A stretch of 64,000 nucleotides of DNA from Peribacillus cavernae. GTDB lineage: Bacteria; Bacillota; Bacilli; Bacillales; DSM-1321. This document shows positions 63,052 through 64,000 of the stretch, in pieces; positions within the stretch are counted from its first letter, which is position 1; each line of letters opens with the position of its first letter. A program made the translations under genes and the position numbers. The DNA lies in the NCBI RefSeq assembly GCF_003989135.1, contig NZ_RYZZ01000006.1, positions 248,001-312,000 on the forward strand, given 5' to 3'. The notes beneath the pieces were generated by a model. It did not search any database. It was not told the DNA's origin and saw only the letters and a list, made by a program, of their open reading frames with translations.

Positions 63052-63678
63052 TTGCAGTTTGAAAATGAAGTGAATAGCGTAGATGAGCTCCGTTCTTTGT
63101 TGGGACTTCCAGGTGCGCTTGCAGAAAATAAGGTGATTGATTATCTAGATGAAGATTGTGTTGATTTTCTTAGTAAATCTCCTTTTCTGATTTTGTCATC
63201 CGCAAATTCGGCTGGCCGCTGTGATAGCTCGCCACGCGGAGATGCCCCTGGTTTTATCCATATCATCGATCAAAACCATTTGGTCATTCCTGAAAGACCA
63301 GGGAACCGCCGTCTTGATTCCATTCGCAATATCATGGAAAACCGGCAAATTGGGCTGTTATTCCTCATCCCTGGCCTGGATGAGACACTTAGAATTAATG
63401 GTGCCGCAACGATTATCCGTGATGAAAAAATCCTGGCCAAGATGCAGGCAAATGGGAAAACCCCATTAATTGGGATTGCGGTTCAAGTCGAGGAGTGCTT
63501 TATTCATTGCGGGAAAGCCTTCAAACGCTCAGCCTTATGGAATGAAGACGCATGGCTGGAAAATGCTTCGCTGCCATCCGCGGCAAAAATGCTTGCAGCC
63601 CATGCCAAGCTGCCGCATATGAATGAGCAGGTCGTGGCAACCTCACTTGAAGACACTTATACAAAGAGACTTTATTAA
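63052..63678 (+). CDS. Pyridoxamine 5'-phosphate oxidase-like FMN split-barrel protein
   Basis: 208 residues. FLILSSANSAGRCDSSPRGD, then HLVIPERPGNRRLDSIRNIM and IGLLFLIPGLDETLRINGAA are typical of the MSMEG_1061-like subgroup of PNPOx split barrels, which bind FMN or F420. Followed by AVQVEECFIHCGKAFKRS, the usual end of the barrel. TTG 63052 is chosen because GGGGGAT stands seven bases ahead; the frame also opens at 63037 but would overlap that site. Substrate unknown. Confidence 0.85.
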   Translation: MQFENEVNSVDELRSLLGLPGALAENKVIDYLDEDCVDFLSKSPFLILSSANSAGRCDSSPRGDAPGFIHIIDQNHLVIPERPGNRRLDSIRNIMENRQIGLLFLIPGLDETLRINGAATIIRDEKILAKMQANGKTPLIGIAVQVEECFIHCGKAFKRSALWNEDAWLENASLPSAAKMLAAHAKLPHMNEQVVATSLEDTYTKRLY

Positions 63679-63703
63679 TCGATAGTATTGTTAAGGTGGT
63701 ATA

Positions 63704-63734
63704 AAAAATAGCATGCTTTGCAGCATGCTATTTC
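63704..63734. terminator. Bidirectional terminator between convergent genes
   Basis: AAATAGCATGC pairs with GCATGCTATTT, with A and T residues outside. Confidence 0.9.
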
Positions 63735-63742
63735 TAAATACA

Positions 63743-64000
63743 TTAATGTTCTGTTAAAATAATCGGAGCATCTTTTGTGATAACAATGGTATGTTCATAT
63801 TGGGCAGAAAGTTTTCCGTCCACGGTTCTCGCAGTCCAGCTGTTATCATCCATCTTAGAATACCAAGAGCCTGCATTGACCATCGGCTCAATTGTGATGA
63901 CCATACCTTCTTTAAGGCGCAGTCCCTTGCCAGGCTTGCCGTAGTGAAGCACCGTCGGCTCTTCATGCATTTTTTTGCCAATTCCATGTCCGGTGAAATC
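63743..64000 (-). CDS. map: Methionine aminopeptidase, C-terminal part, runs off the window
   Basis: The frame opens at the window edge with DFTGHGIGKKMHEEPTV, the metal-binding His segment, and goes on with GMVITIEPMVNAGS (metal Glu in TIEP) and SAQYEHTIVITKDA (last metal Glu region), then stops. These are the C-terminal metal ligands of type I methionine aminopeptidase, which removes the first Met of new proteins. The N-terminal two thirds lie beyond 64000. It may be a second copy rather than the one in the ribosomal protein cluster, since no ribosomal genes are near. Confidence 0.93.
   Translation of the reverse strand, partial: DFTGHGIGKKMHEEPTVLHYGKPGKGLRLKEGMVITIEPMVNAGSWYSKMDDNSWTARTVDGKLSAQYEHTIVITKDAPIILTEH

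Overview
The window reads as chromosomal DNA of a low-GC, endospore-forming Gram-positive bacterium of the Bacillaceae. The grounds are the content: a decayed gerA-type spore germination operon, a sporulenol synthase-like cyclase remnant, Bacillus-type gltA/gltB, yerD, yjgC/yjgD-like formate dehydrogenase genes, thiXYZ-ylmB, strong AGGAGG ribosome binding sites, frequent GTG/TTG starts and many intrinsic terminators. The species cannot be named from sequence alone. All assignments below come from reading motifs; no database search was run.

Region 1 (0.1-7.7 kb): a 20-bp tandem repeat patch, a VanW-type secreted protein, a luciferase-like monooxygenase, two decayed loci (squalene/sporulenol cyclase with an internal deletion; gerA fused by deletion to gerC), a catechol dioxygenase-like VOC enzyme behind a possible operator, a small orphan gene and an OFA-type transporter. 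Region 2 (7.7-18.8 kb): a formate dehydrogenase operon (fdhF, DUF1641 partner, HMA-like protein without CxxC, 45-aa zinc-ribbon protein), a coiled-coil gene, an NAD(P)-binding protein, YerD-like glutamate synthase-domain protein, a secreted wall-linked protein built from two tandem helical repeats, a truncated GntP permease and two small genes.

Region 3 (18.8-32.2 kb): core metabolism. A TPP riboswitch controls SDR-thiM-thiD-thiE; a 2-oxoacid dehydrogenase operon (E1 alpha, E1 beta, E2, no E3) follows; then gltA-gltB behind a GltC-like dyad. Region 4 (32.2-41.3 kb): a TetR regulator with a perfect 44-bp palindrome, NhaC-type antiporter, dehalogenase-like hydrolase, cytochrome P450, several small or unknown genes, a frameshifted CPCC gene and a MntA-HepT toxin-antitoxin pair.

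Region 5 (41.3-55 kb) is an accessory, insertion-rich zone. It holds a complete IS701/IS4-like element with 13-bp ends and a 7-bp target duplication, a damaged inverted relative of it, an IS3-family element that has split a GNAT acetyltransferase gene, an ISLre2 fragment fused to a truncated tyrosine recombinase, and an 8-unit degenerate repeat array just upstream of that recombinase. Between them lie a retropepsin-like gene pair and a large primase-helicase of the TOTE conflict type. Region 6 (55-64 kb): a second TPP riboswitch controls ylmB-thiZ-thiX-thiY (pyrimidine precursor uptake and salvage), matching the thiM-thiD-thiE salvage genes of region 3; then an acyl-CoA dehydrogenase, a metallo-hydrolase, a PadR-like regulator, repeats, an FMN-binding split-barrel protein and the end of a methionine aminopeptidase gene running off the window.
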